Virus record (IMG/VR): IMGVR_UViG_3300034374_004244
Location: 1-37,710 of that record
Source: a virus
Length of the DNA stretch: 37,710 bases
Reading direction: 5' to 3' (one strand)
Below the pieces are notes generated by a model. The model was not told the origin of the DNA. It was given only the letters and a program-made list of their open reading frames with translations, and did no database searches. Of the stretch, positions 31,577 to 37,595 are shown piece by piece. Made by a program: the position numbers and the translations under genes. Numbering within the stretch: position 1 is the first letter of the stretch; every line of letters begins with the position of its first letter.

Positions 31577-31888
31577 CTACTCCTGCTTCGAACCAGCTGC
31601 CAGCTCCTGAGCTGCAGACTCTACGGCAAACCATGAGGTCCAATTCTTAAACGAGGCAGGCGAGAAAACGTCCTTGGGAAACAAGGACCCAACGCTAACT
31701 CCTGCAGCGTCAGCGGCTTCATCTAGATATTTCCAGATCTCTTCTTCATGTTCATTATAAAACGAGGTAGTGTCATCGTAATAAATTAAACCGGCGACTC
31801 CGCCTTCACATCCATGTTGAGCTATATCTGAAATGAGGAACTGCTCATGCAGTTCCCCTTCCTTTAACCATTCTTTTATCTTCCCCAT
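31577..31888 (-). CDS. conserved phage protein, 103 aa
   Basis: Has FLISDIAQHGCEGGVAGLIY (17-36), then YDDTTSFYNEHEEEIWKYLD, and ends with NWTSWFAVESAAQELA. This arrangement is familiar from an uncharacterised phage family (possibly DUF7222), often single-copy beside early genes. The first ATG overlaps the 93-aa gene by 13 bases. The 3' end carries CAGCTG-type repeat sequence but keeps the family-like C-terminus. Confidence 0.65.
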   Translation of the reverse strand: MGKIKEWLKEGELHEQFLISDIAQHGCEGGVAGLIYYDDTTSFYNEHEEEIWKYLDEAADAAGVSVGSLFPKDVFSPASFKNWTSWFAVESAAQELAAGSKQE

Positions 31889-32157
31889 GTGATTCCCTCC
31901 ACATCTGTCTTAAACTTAACAATGTCACGTAGCTTTAAGTGTCGAAGTTTCTGTGGCTCGTTGTCGAGTAGCCCTTGACCCTTAAGTCGGCTGCCACTAG
32001 TAATGCGTACCCACATCTTTTCCGATTGCTTTTTGTCTTTAAACCATACGTAGACGTACTCACGCATCTTCGGCATTCGCTCTAGCTGTTTAATTTTGAA
32101 ATATGTTTCTTTGCCGTGTTCGGGGCATGTGTACACAATGTTACTATCTTTTACCAT
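31876..32157 (-). CDS. phage protein, possibly DUF2314-like, 93 aa
   Basis: CPEHGKE (11-17) could bind a metal. YVYVWFKDKKQSEKMWVRIT (34-53) with DNEPQKLRHLKLRDIVKFK matches the loose pattern of DUF2314-type domains (E-x-MWVxI, then NxP, then GD/RDxV). The ATG has GGGGG seven bases upstream and overlaps the stop of the 30-aa membrane gene. Confidence 0.6.
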   Translation of the reverse strand: MVKDSNIVYTCPEHGKETYFKIKQLERMPKMREYVYVWFKDKKQSEKMWVRITSGSRLKGQGLLDNEPQKLRHLKLRDIVKFKTDVEGITWGR

Positions 32158-32243
32158 GATATCACCCCCGTTAAAGTTAGAATGACAAAGACCACCGAAA
32201 GCACTGTGGCTTCGGGTATTAAGTTGATTATTTTATTTTTCAT
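32151..32243 (-). CDS. 30-aa single-TM peptide
   Basis: Leader AACAAAGGAGTTAAAA before the ATG is a strong ribosome site. The product MKNKIINLIPEATVLSVVFV and its short continuation is one hydrophobic helix with a charged N-terminus. It ends TGGTAA, overlapping the ATG of the 93-aa gene by seven bases. It is the first gene after promoter 32381 and may be a membrane effector or a translation starter for the operon. Confidence 0.6.
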   Translation of the reverse strand: MKNKIINLIPEATVLSVVFVILTLTGVISW

Positions 32244-32352
32244 TTTTAACTCCTTTGTTGTTGCCGAGCAGTGAGAGAGAACATAACTAGCATACTAGTA
32301 TATCGATAGCCCCTCATCTCACCCTAGGCTACGCTCGTTGCTCGACATTACA

Positions 32353-32381
32353 TAGATAAGACCTCGTGGGATAAATGTCAA
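32353..32381 (-). promoter_or_regulatory. sigma70-type promoter of the 32.2-31.4 kb operon
   Basis: TTCTTGACA with -35 TTGACA at 32381-32376, a 17-base spacer and TATCTA at 32358-32353. It lies about 110 bases before the 30-aa gene. The stretch between (32244-32352) contains no gene; only CTATCGATATAC- and TAGTATGCTAG-like small palindromes are seen. Confidence 0.6.
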
Positions 32382-32419
32382 GAACTTTTTTTAAAAATTT
32401 TTTAGTAAGATCAGATGAT

Positions 32420-32522
32420 CCTGAGCTGGCACGCCAGCTGGGGTCTGGTACCAGCTGCTACGCTGCAGGGGGGTTGGGCTAAACGAGAAACGAGAAAACG
32501 AGAAACGAGGATTTGAAACGAG
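32420..32522 (-). repeat. composite repeat module D1
   Basis: AGCTGGC-AC-GCCAGCT (32424-32439), perfect CTGGTACCAG (32445-32454), a GC-rich linker and five ACGAG copies in 40 bases (32483, 32490, 32498, 32505, 32518). On the transcribed strand the order is terminator hairpin, CTCGT run, palindromes, AT-rich DNA, promoter. Confidence 0.75.
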
Positions 32523-32526
32523 AAAA

Positions 32527-32554
32527 CGGCCACCGAAGATTAATCCGGTGGCCG
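32527..32554 (-). terminator. rho-independent terminator between modules D2 and D1
   Basis: CGGCCACCG, ten-base loop, CGGTGGCCG, then TTTTCTCGTTT on the minus transcript: a 9-bp GC stem with a short U-run. It would stop transcripts from the nuclease gene and promoter 32680 before the next cassette. The repeats themselves supply the rest of the U-rich tail. Confidence 0.7.
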
Positions 32555-32652
32555 ACAAAGAGGCTAAAAATACTAAGTGAGGTTTCGCGTACAATCTCCT
32601 CATCCGGATCGGGAGCGCCAGCTTTTTCTCACAAAGACTTCTTGCAGTTACG

Positions 32653-32680
32653 CTTCTATCACAACGAGGATCCGTGTCAA
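32653..32680 (-). promoter_or_regulatory. TTGACA promoter overlapping the nuclease stop
   Basis: TTCTTGACA again; TTGACA at 32680-32675 overlaps the TGA of the nuclease gene, with TAGAAG 16 bases on. No convincing gene lies between it and the terminator at 32554, so it may make a short untranslated RNA of roughly 100 bases. Confidence 0.35.
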
Positions 32681-33093
32681 GAACTATTTTTCACCAGCTG
32701 CCTCCTGAGCTCTGGCCAGGCCAGGGACGGTACGGGGTCCGGTGTTTGGTAAACGAGAACGAGGGAACGAGAAAACGAGGATGGGGACGAGGGATCCACG
32801 CCACCGGACACTCTGTAAAGTTTCAATAGCCTCTGCAAGAGGGTCTGATGCAGAATAAATATATTACCACCATGACGTTGATATTCATAAGCCCAAGCCA
32901 TTTGGAATTTGGACAGTATCGGAAACTTGTCTTCTGTTGACTTCAATTCAATCCAAAAAGACTTAGAATCTATACACCCATGAACATCTGGAATACCTTG
33001 TACTGTTGAGCTTTCTATCCTTGTAAAATGTGCGTTTTTTATATGTTGTTTAACTCTTTGAAAGAGTAAAGATTCGCGTTTTTTTAAAGCCAT
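32677..33093 (-). CDS. PD-(D/E)XK (VRR-NUC-like) nuclease, 138 aa
   Basis: Small nuclease: GIPDVHG (33-39) with D36, then FWIELKST (46-53) with E49 and K51, and E7 in the first helix; FQMAWAYEYQRHGGNIFIL (63-81) completes the fold. This is the VRR-NUC/Holliday-resolvase-like layout. The last 40 or so residues (SSPSSFSRSLVLVYQTPD onward) are encoded by repeat module D2 and look unlike the family, so the gene's natural end was probably near residue 96. No clear ribosome site at the ATG. Confidence 0.75.
   Translation of the reverse strand: MALKKRESLLFQRVKQHIKNAHFTRIESSTVQGIPDVHGCIDSKSFWIELKSTEDKFPILSKFQMAWAYEYQRHGGNIFILHQTLLQRLLKLYRVSGGVDPSSPSSFSRSLVLVYQTPDPVPSLAWPELRRQLVKNSS
32694..32791 (-). 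repeat. composite repeat module D2, within the nuclease 3' end
   Basis: CCAGCTG, GAGCTC, perfect CTGGCCAG (32712-32719) with adjoining GGCCAGG, and five ACGAG copies (32753, 32759, 32767, 32775, 32787). An inverted repeat GTCCGGTG (32737-32744) / CACCGGAC (32812-32819) encloses the ACGAG run. One further ACGAG is at 32664. Confidence 0.7.
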
Positions 33094-33097
33094 TTAT

Positions 33098-33265
33098 TTA
33101 AGACAAGGTACACCCAAAAAAGACACCCTGAACAGTAAGATTTTCACGTAAAACATCACACACTTCAAACAAATCCATTCCTTTTTCTACAGGAAGTTCA
33201 GATAATAATTCTTTTGTTACAGGAATTAAATAATACATTTCGTTTAAGAAAACAATGTAGTTCAT
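33098..33265 (-). CDS. small protein, 55 aa
   Basis: TAATG overlap with the 107-aa gene upstream. Sequence MNYIVFLNEMYYLIPVTKEL, then GMDLFEVCDVLRENLTVQG and an end FFGCTLS. Compact alpha/beta pattern, no known family. Fits exactly between the 107-aa gene and the nuclease. Confidence 0.65.
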   Translation of the reverse strand: MNYIVFLNEMYYLIPVTKELLSELPVEKGMDLFEVCDVLRENLTVQGVFFGCTLS

Positions 33266-33588
33266 TAATGAATTACTTTTATGGACTGTATGACTGATGT
33301 TGGAATTATAGTTGTGTTACCAATATTCTCAAAAGTTTCATCTGTTTTAGATTTGATGTAATCAGTAAATATTCTAGTCACTCCACCTTTCTGAGATACA
33401 AGATAACCTTTAGATACACAAGTAGGTAAGTTAGATTTCAATAGAGCTTTAGTGTCAGACCACCCTGCATCACCTTCGATATCAAACCAATGTATTTCTA
33501 CAAAAGGATAGTCAGCAATATTTTTACCGAGCTTTTTAGTATTTAAAGGAATTGTTTTTCTATAAATTTTTGGTTTTCTTTTTGCCAT
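33265..33588 (-). CDS. hypothetical protein, 107 aa
   Basis: AGAGGT five bases before the ATG. Basic start MAKRKPKIYRKTIPLN, then WFDIEGDAGWSD (34-45), LPTCVSKGYLVSQKGGVTRI and a C-terminal NTTIIPTSVIQSIKVI. The block DIxGDAGW with PxCVSxGYL suggests a conserved marine phage family, small beta-barrel-like. Function unknown. Confidence 0.65.
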   Translation of the reverse strand: MAKRKPKIYRKTIPLNTKKLGKNIADYPFVEIHWFDIEGDAGWSDTKALLKSNLPTCVSKGYLVSQKGGVTRIFTDYIKSKTDETFENIGNTTIIPTSVIQSIKVIH

Positions 33589-33590
33589 TT

Positions 33591-33665
33591 TTAACCTCTA
33601 CCTTTACAGTTCCAGTTGATACAAGCAGATGTGAGTTGTGTATTTGATTGAACACAGTAACCCAT
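33591..33665 (-). CDS. 24-aa cysteine peptide
   Basis: MGYCVQSNTQLTSACINWNC with a short basic end: three Cys (4, 15, 20). Lies between TerS and the 107-aa gene, with the stop inside the next ribosome site (GAGGTTAAAA). Weak ribosome site of its own. The dense Cys and tidy fit suggest it may be real. Confidence 0.35.
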   Translation of the reverse strand: MGYCVQSNTQLTSACINWNCKGRG

Positions 33666-33671
33666 TGTCCA

Positions 33672-34169
33672 CTATTCACTAACTTCTTCTGGTGTAACGT
33701 TAATGATATTCTTCGCTTCACCGATTTTTGATTCGAGTTCTGCAAAGCGTTTCTCAAGTTGTTCACGAGACATACCCTCCAAAGAATTGTTAGTAATTTC
33801 TTTTTTATCAACGTACATTCCTGCTAGTTGTCCTGAACGATACTCAGCATTAATTGCTGATGCGTATTGTTTTGATTTAGCAGCATCGTCACCGAATTTC
33901 TCGAATCTTTTAAATGACCTCAACGGATTAGCATATTTGTTTTTAGCTTCCGCAATTTTCTTTTCTAGATATCTTACAACATGTGGATTTCTATTTGGAT
34001 TAGTTAATTTAGATGCAATCGTATGTGGATCTTTAGCTACATAGCCTGCTCTCTTAGCAGCTTCTGTTTTGCTGATTAGTCCATATTCAGCAACATAAAT
34101 ATCTACAAACTTCCTTTGTTTAGGAGTCAAATCGTGCATCGTTTTCAACACGTTAGGTTTTCCAGCCAT
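33672..34169 (-). CDS. terS: terminase small subunit
   Basis: Terminase_2-like DNA-recognition subunit. LTPKQRKFVDIYVAEYG (14-30) then KTEAAKRAGY (33-42) is the helix-turn-helix, followed by NPHVVRYLEKKIAEAKNKYA and a C-terminal coiled coil (REQLEKRFAELESKIGEAK). The ATG at 34169 has AGAGGA nine bases upstream; the frame could open earlier only from a TTG. It lies about 5 kb from terL rather than beside it. The TGTCACA array is immediately upstream. Confidence 0.8.
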   Translation of the reverse strand: MAGKPNVLKTMHDLTPKQRKFVDIYVAEYGLISKTEAAKRAGYVAKDPHTIASKLTNPNRNPHVVRYLEKKIAEAKNKYANPLRSFKRFEKFGDDAAKSKQYASAINAEYRSGQLAGMYVDKKEITNNSLEGMSREQLEKRFAELESKIGEAKNIINVTPEEVSE

Positions 34170-34251
34170 GTTCTCAAATCCTCTATAAGATATTTTTAAC
34201 TTAATTAAGACTGTATCCGAATTTAGGTATCTTGTCCACAAGAGTGACTAG

Positions 34252-34469
34252 TGTCACAAATGTCAGTGTATGTCACAAAATAAAAGTGTTTGTGACATCA
34301 AATAAGTAAGTAATATCAATGTAAATAGATTAAAAACAGTGTAGTGTCACAAGTGTCAGACATTCTGGGAGTATGATTAGTGGTAAAGAGGTAAAAATAT
34401 CTTATATAGAATCGTTGAAAATAAAAAATACAGTAAAATCAACAAAAAGTAGTGTCACAAAATGTGACA
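34252..34469. repeat. TGTCACA repeat array upstream of terS
   Basis: TGTCACA at 34252, 34271, 34345 and 34453; the inverse TGTGACA at 34291 and 34463; half-sites such as GTGTCAG in between. They fill the 317-base gene-free interval 34170-34486. Candidates: operators for a phage regulator, iterons of an origin, or the site bound by the small terminase. Confidence 0.65.
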
Positions 34470-34474
34470 CTACT
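34443..34474 (-). terminator. terminator after the 112-aa gene
   Basis: AGTAGTGTCACA-TTT-TGTGACACTACT, a perfect 12-bp stem, followed by TTTTTG on the minus transcript, 13 bases past the stop. The stem is made of two facing TGTCACA motifs, so it may be terminator and binding site at once. Confidence 0.65.
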
Positions 34475-34486
34475 CTAATTTAGGCC

Positions 34487-34825
34487 TCATTGTGTCGGAT
34501 AATACCGTTGGCCGTCGACATAATGATAATAATTACCTGTATTGTCATAATAGGTAATGTCTTCTGGCTCTATGTAATTTCTAGGTTTTACATGCCACAG
34601 TTTCATGCAGTTTAGAACGGTTCTAGATCTAGAACCGCCTAGCATATTCAATAAATCACTAACACTTAACTGTTTTAGCTCATACAAATTTAAACTAGGT
34701 AAATTAGCTTCTAATGTATCTAGTATCGCATTGGATTGAGCCATATCAAAAAAATGTTTAGCATCACGCAGAAACACTTTTTCGTGCTGAAGATCAACTT
34801 CAGACTTTTCTATTTTTTTGTTCAT
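34487..34825 (-). CDS. hypothetical protein, possible regulator, 112 aa
   Basis: Starts at ATG 34825 (MNKKIEKSEVDLQHEKVFLR); the upstream extension would need a TTG. Helical first half with LNLYELKQLSVSDLLNMLG (56-74), where the 'elkqLsvsdLL' run could be a DNA-binding helix pair, and a Tyr-rich C-terminus (YYDNTGNYYHYVDGQRYY). It is divergent from the plus-strand PP-loop gene and next to the TGTCACA array, so it is a candidate for the protein reading that array. Inference only. Confidence 0.6.
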   Translation of the reverse strand: MNKKIEKSEVDLQHEKVFLRDAKHFFDMAQSNAILDTLEANLPSLNLYELKQLSVSDLLNMLGGSRSRTVLNCMKLWHVKPRNYIEPEDITYYDNTGNYYHYVDGQRYYPTQ

Positions 34826-34925
34826 ATAAATTATCTCTAATTTCACCAGATAAGTTGTCAATAATATTGTTTATAGGACAATCTTTCATTGACTTGTTTG
34901 TTTAAACCTATAAAAATAGATATAA
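34826..34925. promoter_or_regulatory. divergent promoter region
   Basis: Minus strand: TTGACA at 34861-34856 with a weak TAGAGA 16 bases on. Plus strand: TTGACT at 34889-34894 with an A/T-rich -10 region (TATAAA at 34909). An inverted repeat TTTATAGG (34870-34877) / CCTATAAA (34907-34914) brackets the plus -35. Both genes probably share control here. Confidence 0.4.
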
Positions 34926-35741
34926 ATGATTATCAGAGATGAAAAACCAGCATTAAGAATACTATCACTAGGTGCAGGCGTTCAATCTAGCACTATGGCT
35001 TTGATGGCAGACGCTGGAGAGTTTGGAGTAAAACCTGATGCAGCAATCTTCGCTGATACGGGTTGGGAACCTAAACCAGTTCTAGATCATTTACACTATT
35101 TAAAATCAAAATTAAGTTACCCTGTATACATTACTAAAAAAGGTGACCTGGACAAAGATATCTTGAAAGCTTTGGCTCCTGGAGGCAATCAGTTCGCTTC
35201 AGCTCCGTTTTATACTTTGAATGAAAAAGGTAAAAAAGGAATGGGCCGAAGACAGTGTACAAGAGAATACAAAATAACGCCTATTGCTAAAAAAATTAGA
35301 GAAATTATGGGCTATAAACCTAGACAGAAAATGAAACCAACTCAGTGGGTTGAAGTGTGGATTGGTATATCTATGGATGAAGTTCAACGTATGAAACCGT
35401 CTAGATTTTGGTGGCAAGAAAATAAATGGCCTTTGTTAGATAAAAAAATGACAAGAGACGATTGTCTAAAATGGTATGAAGGTAAAGGATTTAACGTACC
35501 AGTTAAGTCAGCTTGTATTGGTTGTCCGTTTCATGATGATAGATTTTGGATTGACATGAGAGATAATAGACCTGATGAATTTGCAGAGGCGGTGTATTTC
35601 GATAAAGAGATGAGAAAACATAATCCTAAAATTAAAAATTTCGTACATAGATCCTGTGTGCCTTTAGATGAAGTTAAATTTAAAAATGATGATCAGGGTG
35701 ATTTATTTAACCAAGAGTGCGAAGGTATGTGTGGACTGTAG
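34926..35741 (+). CDS. PAPS reductase-like PP-loop protein, 271 aa
   Basis: The only plus-strand gene. SLGAGVQSST (14-23) is the PP-loop that binds ATP or PAPS; FADTGWEP (42-49) follows. RRQCTREYKI (108-117), SACIGCPFHDDRFW (195-208) and a C-terminal CEGMCG (265-270) give several Cys that could hold an iron-sulfur cluster. Phage members of this adenine nucleotide alpha-hydrolase family are usually called PAPS reductases but may take part in sulfur transfer or nucleic-acid modification. No ribosome site is visible before the ATG, so the message may be leaderless. Its end overlaps a minus-strand frame. Confidence 0.8.
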   Translation: MIIRDEKPALRILSLGAGVQSSTMALMADAGEFGVKPDAAIFADTGWEPKPVLDHLHYLKSKLSYPVYITKKGDLDKDILKALAPGGNQFASAPFYTLNEKGKKGMGRRQCTREYKITPIAKKIREIMGYKPRQKMKPTQWVEVWIGISMDEVQRMKPSRFWWQENKWPLLDKKMTRDDCLKWYEGKGFNVPVKSACIGCPFHDDRFWIDMRDNRPDEFAEAVYFDKEMRKHNPKIKNFVHRSCVPLDEVKFKNDDQGDLFNQECEGMCGL

Positions 35742-35882
35742 ACTGGTGTCCTGTGGCCGTTGTTCCTTATCCTTTTTCTTTTCTTCAGTATAATCTTTAC
35801 ATCGATCCGTTTCATAGTCCTTACGTTTTCTTAACTTCTCTAAATATTTTTCGAACCGAAGTATATCGTCAAGTGTCATCAT
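35703..35882 (-). CDS. small charged protein, convergent with PP-loop gene, 59 aa
   Basis: Starts MMTLDDILRFEKYLEKLRKR (either Met possible), a charged helix continuing to KDYTEEKKKDKEQ. Its last 13 codons overlap the 3' end of the plus-strand gene by 39 bases. Weak ribosome site. Helical pattern and gap-filling position support it moderately; it could be regulated by antisense transcription from the facing gene. Confidence 0.5.
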   Translation of the reverse strand: MMTLDDILRFEKYLEKLRKRKDYETDRCKDYTEEKKKDKEQRPQDTSLQSTHTFALLVK

Positions 35883-35947
35883 ATTAATTAGAATACTTTC
35901 TTTTTATCTTACGGTAAAGGTGTTTAAAAAATTTTCTATCTAAGGAT

Positions 35948-36379
35948 TTAATCGGTGCAGCTAAATATAGCTTGCCGCAGTTCATTAATAGTTTTCGTAT
36001 GCTTCCTGCGTTCATCTCTATCTTTAGCTTTTCTAAGTTTTTCATATTCCTTAGTGTATTTTATATTCAAATTTTGCTTTTTAGTAAAGAAAATATTTCC
36101 TCTCTCAAGAGCTTCTAAATACTTCATTCTTACGTATTTCGGATCCATTTCGGCCTGGAAACATACAAATTTAAAATCCTCACTGTTATTACAGAACCAG
36201 TCGTGAGCTTCACCTTTCAATACCGACTCCGTTCTATTCTGATTCGTAATCATAACATCTTCTAAGGCCATTGATATGACTGCTCGCCATATTCTAATTT
36301 CTGGATCTGGTGTGTTTTCAATTAGCTTTTCAGCTATTACTAAACCCATAACTTTTAAAACTTTTGTTGATATATTCAT
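35948..36379 (-). CDS. conserved phage early protein, 143 aa
   Basis: IRIWRAVISMALEDVMITNQ (28-47), GEAHDWFCNNSEDFKFVC (56-73) and EMDPKYVRMKYLEAL (76-90) follow the pattern W-x-AxxDx...HxW...SxDFxxVCxxAxxDPxxVR, which I know from an uncharacterised family of phage small proteins. The basic, helical C-terminus could bind nucleic acid. GGAG four bases before ATG and promoter 36425 upstream. Confidence 0.65.
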   Translation of the reverse strand: MNISTKVLKVMGLVIAEKLIENTPDPEIRIWRAVISMALEDVMITNQNRTESVLKGEAHDWFCNNSEDFKFVCFQAEMDPKYVRMKYLEALERGNIFFTKKQNLNIKYTKEYEKLRKAKDRDERRKHTKTINELRQAIFSCTD

Positions 36380-36396
36380 GTAGCTCCATATCGCTA

Positions 36397-36425
36397 CGAA
36401 TATGTCTTTTTAATTTCAATGTCAA
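36397..36425 (-). promoter_or_regulatory. sigma70-type promoter of the 143-aa gene
   Basis: TTCTTGACA with TTGACA at 36425-36420, a 17-base spacer and TATTCG at 36402-36397. Predicted start about 12-15 bases before the ribosome site. Same TTCTTGACA lead-in as at 32381 and 32680. Confidence 0.6.
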
Positions 36426-36430
36426 GAATA

Positions 36431-36463
36431 AGGGGTAGCGCTAGTCTCCCATGCCCTACCCCT
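36431..36463 (-). terminator. GC-rich hairpin upstream of promoter 36425
   Basis: AGGGGTAG (36431-36438) pairs with CTACCCCT (36456-36463), 8 bp with a 17-base loop, ending six bases before the -35 box on the minus strand. A hairpin just before a promoter separates two operons; the U-run is short (TTATTC), so termination strength is uncertain. Confidence 0.4.
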
Positions 36464-36498
36464 AAGAAAGGAGTTGATTAATGAAAACAAAATTTCAA

Positions 36499-36747
36499 TC
36501 AACGTTTTAATTTTAAATTAATTACATTGCCCTGTAAAGTCTTTTTATACCGTTTTTTGCGGTGTTCTTTCTTAATTTTTATAGCTAAATTAACAAATTC
36601 AAAGCCGTCAGGAGACATCCCAAACTGGTGTCCTACAAATAATAAACTCATCACAGAGGTCACTTTAGAATATTCTACAGGATCTAGATTTTCTGCTAAT
36701 ATTTCTAATGCGTTATCCAGTTGATTTTTTGTGGTTCTTTTGCTCAT
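36499..36747 (-). CDS. hypothetical protein, 82 aa
   Basis: MSKRTTKNQLDNALEILAEN, then MSLLFVGHQFGMSPDGFEFV (about 33-52) and a Lys/Arg-rich C-terminus. Overlaps the 125-aa gene by 35 bases. Possibly a small DNA-binding regulator because of charge; unproven. Confidence 0.6.
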   Translation of the reverse strand: MSKRTTKNQLDNALEILAENLDPVEYSKVTSVMSLLFVGHQFGMSPDGFEFVNLAIKIKKEHRKKRYKKTLQGNVINLKLKR

Positions 36748-37090
36748 AAGATCTCTCCATTTTTTTATCGATTAGCTTATCTATTACTTGTCTCTTCCTC
36801 ACTCTTAAATATCTTCGCTTAACATAGTTCAATATTTTCTGTGCCATTTCATATTGTCCATGTCTGGTAATTGTATTTTTCCAACTTGGTCTAACTTTAG
36901 CTCGGTTAAAACAAAATGCGTCTCGTTGAGAAGTTTGTTCTAATCGAAGTTCAATACCTTTACGTTCATTTGGATACATTACCCAAGGTGTTTCAAAATA
37001 AGTATCTCGTATTTCTGGATGAACGTTAGTACGATCTAACCACTTCGCTATTCTTTTTGCGTTTTGTATTTTTAAAAATTTTTTAATCAT
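36713..37090 (-). CDS. hypothetical basic protein, 125 aa
   Basis: ATG at 37090 overlaps the stop of the GIY-YIG gene by eight bases (ATGATTAA), better than the distal TTG. Very basic: KIQNAKRIAKWLDRTN, then ERKGIELRLEQTSQRDAFCF and a C-terminus rich in Arg and Lys. Likely nucleic-acid-binding. No family recognised. Confidence 0.6.
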   Translation of the reverse strand: MIKKFLKIQNAKRIAKWLDRTNVHPEIRDTYFETPWVMYPNERKGIELRLEQTSQRDAFCFNRAKVRPSWKNTITRHGQYEMAQKILNYVKRRYLRVRKRQVIDKLIDKKMERSYEQKNHKKSTG

Positions 37091-37595
37091 AACGTTTTGC
37101 TCTCTCTCGTTTATGCCTTTTTTCTCTTCGATAATCAATATAATTTTGTTGTCTTTTTATAACATGATCATTGATATATACGAACCAAGGCATTTCTTGT
37201 TTAAAAAATCCTTCGTAAACTGAAATATAACCTTTTATTTCTATATAGGATAATTCATACGGACAACTATCTCCATTAGCATTTACAGGTGGACTAAATT
37301 TTTTAATCCATCGTTTTTCATAATGTTGTCTAATTCTAAAATCTTTATCTTTAACTTGCATGATTCTCATGTATGCAAATATAGGACCTATACCTTTAGG
37401 TCTTTTACCACTTTTTAAAAAAGCTTTATAATAATGATCCAAAACTCTACATAAAGGATTTATACTTTCACCAATGTAAAGTAATTTATAGTCCTTATCG
37501 AATAAAAAATATAAGCCAGGCAAGTTATGTTTAACAAAATTTACCTGGCTTACAGTATCAGAAAATGGGATTAGTTTAGATTTATTTACTACCAT
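37083..37595 (-). CDS. GIY-YIG nuclease family protein, 170 aa
   Basis: PGLYFLFDKDYKLLYIGES (26-44) is the GIY-YIG core (here GLY and YIG), with R50 in the next helix, E93 in HYEKRWIKKFSPPVN as metal ligand and N105. The C-terminus is strongly basic. It is a stand-alone version (about 100 residues plus a tail) that may be a homing-type or repair-type endonuclease. It overlaps the truncated gene at the right edge by 14 bases. Confidence 0.75.
   Translation of the reverse strand: MVVNKSKLIPFSDTVSQVNFVKHNLPGLYFLFDKDYKLLYIGESINPLCRVLDHYYKAFLKSGKRPKGIGPIFAYMRIMQVKDKDFRIRQHYEKRWIKKFSPPVNANGDSCPYELSYIEIKGYISVYEGFFKQEMPWFVYINDHVIKRQQNYIDYRREKRHKRERAKRYD

Noticed and set aside
31256-31610. Plus-strand frames of 99 and 73 codons
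   Set aside because: They lie opposite genes and repeat module C and encode low-complexity or repeat-derived sequence with no ribosome site.
32391-32603. Minus-strand 70-codon frame across the terminator and module D1
   Set aside because: It runs through a 9-bp terminator hairpin and five ACGAG repeats. The ATG has no ribosome site; a GAGGAG precedes only an internal TTG. Not accepted, but a membrane-like stretch (PHLVFLASLSATGLIFGG) keeps it in mind.
30045-32791. Possible CRISPR array from the regular ACGAG copies
   Set aside because: Units are 5-7 bases with no constant spacer length and no cas genes; they are short tandem repeats.
33560-33811. Minus-strand 83-codon frame overlapping the terS 3' end
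   Set aside because: It is in a different frame inside terS, rich in Lys and Asn with no motif; the 24-aa Cys frame fits the gap better.
36465-36512. Plus-strand nine-codon frame with strong AAAGGAG site (MKTKFQSTF)
   Set aside because: Too short and overlaps the 3' end of a minus gene; may be a relic or leader peptide, but nothing follows it.
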